Positions 61,009-64,000 of a stretch of 64,000 bases of DNA are shown piece by piece; the stretch's first letter is position 1, and each line of letters starts with the position of its first letter. Origin of the DNA: Actinoplanes siamensis (lineage in GTDB: Bacteria; Actinomycetota; Actinomycetes; Mycobacteriales; Micromonosporaceae); contig NZ_BOMW01000060.1 of the NCBI RefSeq assembly GCF_016862395.1, positions 1 through 64,000 of the forward strand, in the 5' to 3' direction. Both the position numbers and the translations under genes were made by a program. The notes under the pieces were generated by a model. It had not been told where the DNA came from and searched no databases. It worked only from the letters and a program-made list of their open reading frames with translations.

Positions 61009-62615
61009 GCCGTCACCGTCCTGCCACCGGCCCGCCGCGCGGCCAGTTCGGTGATGTGTTCCTTCAACGCGTGCCCCAGTGCCATGTGCAGGTCCTCCAC
61101 CGGTCCGTAGTCGTCGATGTCGCTCGGGGTGTTGACGCTCAAGTGCGCGATCTTGGCGGCCCGGCCGCCGTCGAAACCGGTGACCGCGACAGTGTGGGCG
61201 CCGTGCTCGGCGGCGTGTTCCAGCAGCCGCAGGATGTTGGGCGAGTTGCCGCTGGCCGAGATCGCCACGACCACGTCGCCAGGGTGCAGCGCGTCGCGGA
61301 TCTCCTCGGTGAAGACGCCCTCGTACCCGCGGTCGTTGGCGGCCGCGGTAATCAGCGAGATGTTCTGGCCGAGCGCCATCGCCCGCAGCCCGCGGCCGCC
61401 TTGGAAGGTGTTGCGCAGGTCGGTGGCCCAGTGCCCGGCGGTCGCGGCGCTGCCCCCGTTTCCGGCGATCCAGATCGTCCGGCCCCGGTCGTGTGCGGCC
61501 AGGCACAGCCGGCCCAGTTCGACCAGCCGGTCCCACTCCGCGGTGGCCACCAGCCGGCCCAGCCGGGACCGGTAGCGGGCGACCGCGTCGATCTGCCGGT
61601 CCGCGGCGCCGGGCCAGTCGGTGCCGCCCAGTGCGGCGTAGTAGACCCGGTCGACCAGCCGCATCATGTCGAGGGCGTCGTCGATGCCGCACAGGCCGTC
61701 GTCGTCGCCGTCGGTGACGAACCGGGCGAAGGCGGCCAGCTCACGTTCCCAGGAATCGTCGGTCTCGAAGGTGTGGCGGGTAACCGGGCCGGTCGTGTCC
61801 CGGCCGCGGCGTACGGTCAGAGTCTCGGCGGCGCCGTCCGCCGCCCGGTACGACCGGGACCCGGTGACCAGCCCGTCCAGCAGCAGACTGCCCTCGCTGA
61901 AGGCCAGTTCGAGCTGGAAGGTGTGCCGCCACTGGGTCGCCGAGGAGTGCACCGAGGCGACCGCGCCGCCTGCGGTGCGCAGCAGGGCGAAGACGTTGTC
62001 GTCGGCGGTCGCCGCCCACAGCGGGACGCCGGCCATCGCCTGCACCTCGGTGAACTCGCCGCAGAAGCGCCGGACCAGGTCGAGCAGGTGGATGCCCTGG
62101 TCCAGGAAGATGCCCCCGCCGGCGACGGCCGGGTCGGCGCGCCAGCCGGTCATCCCGGACTTGCCGTATACGCCCCGGGCGAACAGCAGCCGGCCCAGCT
62201 CGCCACCTCGGGCCAGGCCCAACGCCTGGCGGACCGACCCGTGGTGTCGGTGGTTGAAGCCGAATGCGAGCCGGCCCGGCGCGGTACGGGCGACCGCGGC
62301 CATGTCCTCGGTCTCGGCCGTCGATCGACCGGCCGGTTTCTCGCAGAACACGTGCTTGCCGGCGCCCAGCGCCTCCCTCACCACCTGGGCGGTCACGTCG
62401 TTGGTGGTGCAGACCAGCACAACGTCCAGGTCCGGCTCGGTGGCCAGCATTCGGCGGTGGTCGGTGTGCACCGGTACGCGGTCCGGCGCCTCGACGCCCC
62501 GAGGGTCGCAGACCGCCGCCAGTTCGTAGTGCTCGGGCAGGGCGCGCACGGCGGCGGCCCGGCGGCGGCCGGCCGATCCCAGCCCGACGATGGCGACGCG
62601 CAGCGGCTGGTTCAT
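61005..62615 (-). CDS. Gfo/Idh oxidoreductase fused to a SIS isomerase domain
   Basis: This 536-residue two-domain protein has, at residues 1-335, a Gfo/Idh/MocA dehydrogenase with RVAIVGLGSAGRRR and an intact EKP motif (VFCEKPAGR). Residues 345-536 are a phosphoheptose-isomerase (GmhA)-like SIS domain with WIAGNGGSAATAGHWATDL, AISASGNSPN and the C-terminal DYGPVEDLHMALGH. It joins oxidation and aldose/ketose isomerisation of a phosphosugar in one chain. It overlaps both neighbours by 4 bp. Its position before the cyclase gene suggests it prepares or processes a heptose phosphate for cyclisation. Confidence 0.85.
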   Translation of the reverse strand: MNQPLRVAIVGLGSAGRRRAAAVRALPEHYELAAVCDPRGVEAPDRVPVHTDHRRMLATEPDLDVVLVCTTNDVTAQVVREALGAGKHVFCEKPAGRSTAETEDMAAVARTAPGRLAFGFNHRHHGSVRQALGLARGGELGRLLFARGVYGKSGMTGWRADPAVAGGGIFLDQGIHLLDLVRRFCGEFTEVQAMAGVPLWAATADDNVFALLRTAGGAVASVHSSATQWRHTFQLELAFSEGSLLLDGLVTGSRSYRAADGAAETLTVRRGRDTTGPVTRHTFETDDSWERELAAFARFVTDGDDDGLCGIDDALDMMRLVDRVYYAALGGTDWPGAADRQIDAVARYRSRLGRLVATAEWDRLVELGRLCLAAHDRGRTIWIAGNGGSAATAGHWATDLRNTFQGGRGLRAMALGQNISLITAAANDRGYEGVFTEEIRDALHPGDVVVAISASGNSPNILRLLEHAAEHGAHTVAVTGFDGGRAAKIAHLSVNTPSDIDDYGPVEDLHMALGHALKEHITELAARRAGGRTVTA

Positions 62616-63571
62616 CGGTGTCCGAGCCCTTCGATCAGGTGCGCCACGGCCTCGCGTTCCATGGCGGTCCGGGTTTCCGCGGTGTAGGAGCCGATGTGCG
62701 GGGTGAGCACCGCGTTCGGCAATGCGGCCAGTGGGCCCTGGTACGGCTCCTGGTGGTACACGTCCAGGGCGGCCCCGGCCAAGCGCCCGTCGGACAGGGC
62801 GGCGTGCAGCGCGCTCTCGTCGATCAGCGAGCCGCGCGAGGTGTTCACCAGCAGCGCCCCGGCCGGCATCAGCCTCAGCTCGGGCTCGCCCAGCAGTGGA
62901 CGATCGGCCGACGGCGCGTGCAGCAGCACGATCTCGGCGCTGCCGAGCAGCTCGTCGAAAAGCAGCATGGTCACGTCGTGCGCGCGTCCCCAGGCCGCGC
63001 TGGCCGGGCTCGGGTCGCTGGCCACCAGCCGGCAGCCGAACGGGGTCAGCAGGTGGGCGACGGCCTGCCCGATCCGGCCGAGCCCGACGATGCCGACCGT
63101 GCGGCCAGCCAGCGAGCGGCCCAGCAGGCGCGGCCAGCCCCCGGCGTGCACCGCGGCGTTGAGCTCGTGGACCCGACGCAGCAGAGTGATGATCAGTCCG
63201 ACGGTGAGTTCCGCGACGGCCTGGACCGGGGCGTCCGGGGTGCGGTACACCTCGATGCCCCGCGCCCGAGTCGCGTCCAGGTCCACGTTGTCGGTGCCCG
63301 ACCCGCAGCGGGAGATGCAGCGCAGCCGGGGCAGCCGGGCGAGGACCTCAGCTGTCAGTGGCTCGTTGCCGGACAGGATGCCGTCGCAGTCCGCGGCCAG
63401 CTCGACCACCTCGTCGGCGGTCAGTGTCCGGCCGTGCGGGTTCCGGCGCGCCTCGATTCCGTGCGCGCCGAAGGCGTCGGCGCCGTCCGGTCCCGATGTC
63501 AGGAAGGTGGACGGGGCGAGCAGGACCCGCGGTGCTCCGGTAAGCGCGGGGGAGTGATGGGGTATACCCAT
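62612..63571 (-). CDS. D-2-hydroxyacid dehydrogenase (phosphoglycerate dehydrogenase-like)
   Basis: This 319-residue NAD-dependent dehydrogenase has the Rossmann GIVGLGRIGQA, Arg in VNTSRGSLID, Glu in DVYHQEPYQG and the catalytic His in LTPHIGSYT, so the catalytic triad is complete. It has no ACT domain, unlike many SerA. It begins the minus-strand arm and overlaps the fusion gene by 4 bp. It may oxidise a 2-hydroxyacid derived from a sugar rather than serve serine biosynthesis. Confidence 0.88.
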   Translation of the reverse strand: MGIPHHSPALTGAPRVLLAPSTFLTSGPDGADAFGAHGIEARRNPHGRTLTADEVVELAADCDGILSGNEPLTAEVLARLPRLRCISRCGSGTDNVDLDATRARGIEVYRTPDAPVQAVAELTVGLIITLLRRVHELNAAVHAGGWPRLLGRSLAGRTVGIVGLGRIGQAVAHLLTPFGCRLVASDPSPASAAWGRAHDVTMLLFDELLGSAEIVLLHAPSADRPLLGEPELRLMPAGALLVNTSRGSLIDESALHAALSDGRLAGAALDVYHQEPYQGPLAALPNAVLTPHIGSYTAETRTAMEREAVAHLIEGLGHR

Positions 63572-63867
63572 TCTGGTCCAATCGTAATGCCGTGCACATC
63601 CGGTGACCGGAATGGCGAATGATGTGGATTGACGTCACCTTGAATGGGTCCGGAAAAAATGTCAAGGGCTGGGCGTCGCAGGCGGCACTGAACTGGACAT
63701 ACGTTGAATACTGGAGTTGTCAACGGGCTGGTCGAGCGTTCTTGCACACGCCTTGACAGCTGCTCGGTCAGCGACGCAATGTCATTCCCGACGCGATATT
63801 CCGGTGACGTCCTTCGGGCGTCATTCCGGCCGTTGAAGTGCCATGCCATCGAAGGAGCAGAACGACC
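63572..63867. promoter_or_regulatory. divergent promoter region of the biosynthetic cluster
   Basis: This separates the minus-strand cyclitol arm from the gene at the right edge. The region is less GC-rich than its surroundings. A candidate rightward promoter is TTGACA at 63753-63758 with CAATGT at 63777-63782 (18-bp spacing). No clear operator symmetry was identified. Confidence 0.45.
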
Positions 63868-64000
63868 GTGAGTTCGCTGAACACGCTCGCCATCGACCCG
63901 ACCCTGCGCCCCGTTCTGCTCGAGCGGGTCATCGCCGAGGATCACCCGCCGCACCAATGGCCGGTCGAGCCGATCACCGCGGTCGGCCCGGAGCTGGCCT
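63868..64000 (+). CDS. start of a gene running off the window
   Basis: Translation from GTG 63868 begins MSSLNTLAIDPTLRPVLLER and stays open to the window end (44 codons). AAGGAG at 63853-63858 is an excellent ribosome binding site. No family can be assigned from this length. It is divergent from the cyclitol operon and likely belongs to the same cluster. Confidence 0.65.
   Translation, partial: MSSLNTLAIDPTLRPVLLERVIAEDHPPHQWPVEPITAVGPELA

Noticed and set aside
1..64000. tRNA, rRNA, riboswitch or replication origin
   Set aside because: None was recognised by eye; a covariance-model search would be needed to exclude them.

Overview
The window is high-GC, densely coded actinobacterial DNA. 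It has many GTG starts, 4-bp ATGA/GTGA overlaps, a cvnABCD conservon, SARP and CGNR regulator remnants and MmyB-type HTH proteins. A methyl-accepting chemotaxis protein in this background suggests an actinomycete with motile cells or spores, so Micromonosporaceae (Actinoplanes-like) is my best guess. That placement is an inference; no rRNA or tRNA gene was seen.

Layout. 0.3-1.7 kb: two small secreted proteins. 1.9-3.7 kb: a decayed strip with a serine-recombinase remnant, a SARP regulator with an internal deletion, and an EamA exporter/CGNR regulator pair fused by a deletion. 4.0-10.6 kb: an MprAB-like two-component system, a convergent MMPL transporter, a copper-monooxygenase-like lipoprotein and an orphan NarL-type regulator. 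A ~55-bp element is repeated upstream of the MMPL gene and the orphan regulator. 11.2-15 kb: the conservon cvnDCBA. 15.5-22.7 kb: a RutA-like flavin monooxygenase divergent from a P450 that is followed by a complete BMP/nucleoside-type ABC importer, probably uptake and oxidation of a nucleobase-like compound. 22.9-26.6 kb: an SDR enzyme with a divergent MmyB-type regulator, bracketed by ~30-bp direct repeats, then the chemoreceptor. 26.7-32 kb: a putative metallopeptidase and a stress cassette (BON protein, Hsp20, aldo/keto reductase, DUF2267 protein, Gfo/Idh oxidoreductase). A 104-bp piece of the Gfo/Idh gene is present again in inverted orientation 3 kb away. 32.2-42.5 kb: a guanidino/polyamine-to-succinate catabolic locus (NCS1 permease, alcohol and aldehyde dehydrogenases, GabT, GabD; divergent NTF2-like protein, C-N hydrolase, agmatinase-family ureohydrolase) with an XRE-cupin regulator and a paired direct-repeat operator candidate. 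42.9-45.4 kb: an acyltransferase, a sigma factor and a membrane-anchored partner.

45.7 kb to the window end is an apparently uncharacterised biosynthetic cluster. The plus-strand arm encodes a Gfo/Idh oxidoreductase, a GT8 glycosyltransferase, a free-standing carrier protein, an acyl/aryl-acid adenylating enzyme, a condensation-domain-like protein lacking the catalytic histidines, a methyltransferase, an NAD-dependent epimerase/dehydratase, GT4 and GT2 glycosyltransferases, a small P-loop kinase-like protein and a three-gene ABC-2 exporter. The minus-strand arm, a tightly overlapped operon, encodes a 2-hydroxyacid dehydrogenase, a Gfo/Idh-SIS (phosphoheptose-isomerase-like) fusion, a sugar-phosphate cyclase of the dehydroquinate synthase superfamily and a glycoside-hydrolase-like protein. 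Read together they suggest an acylated, glycosylated cyclitol or heptose-derived product that is exported. The cluster continues past the right edge, where a strong ribosome binding site precedes a partial gene.
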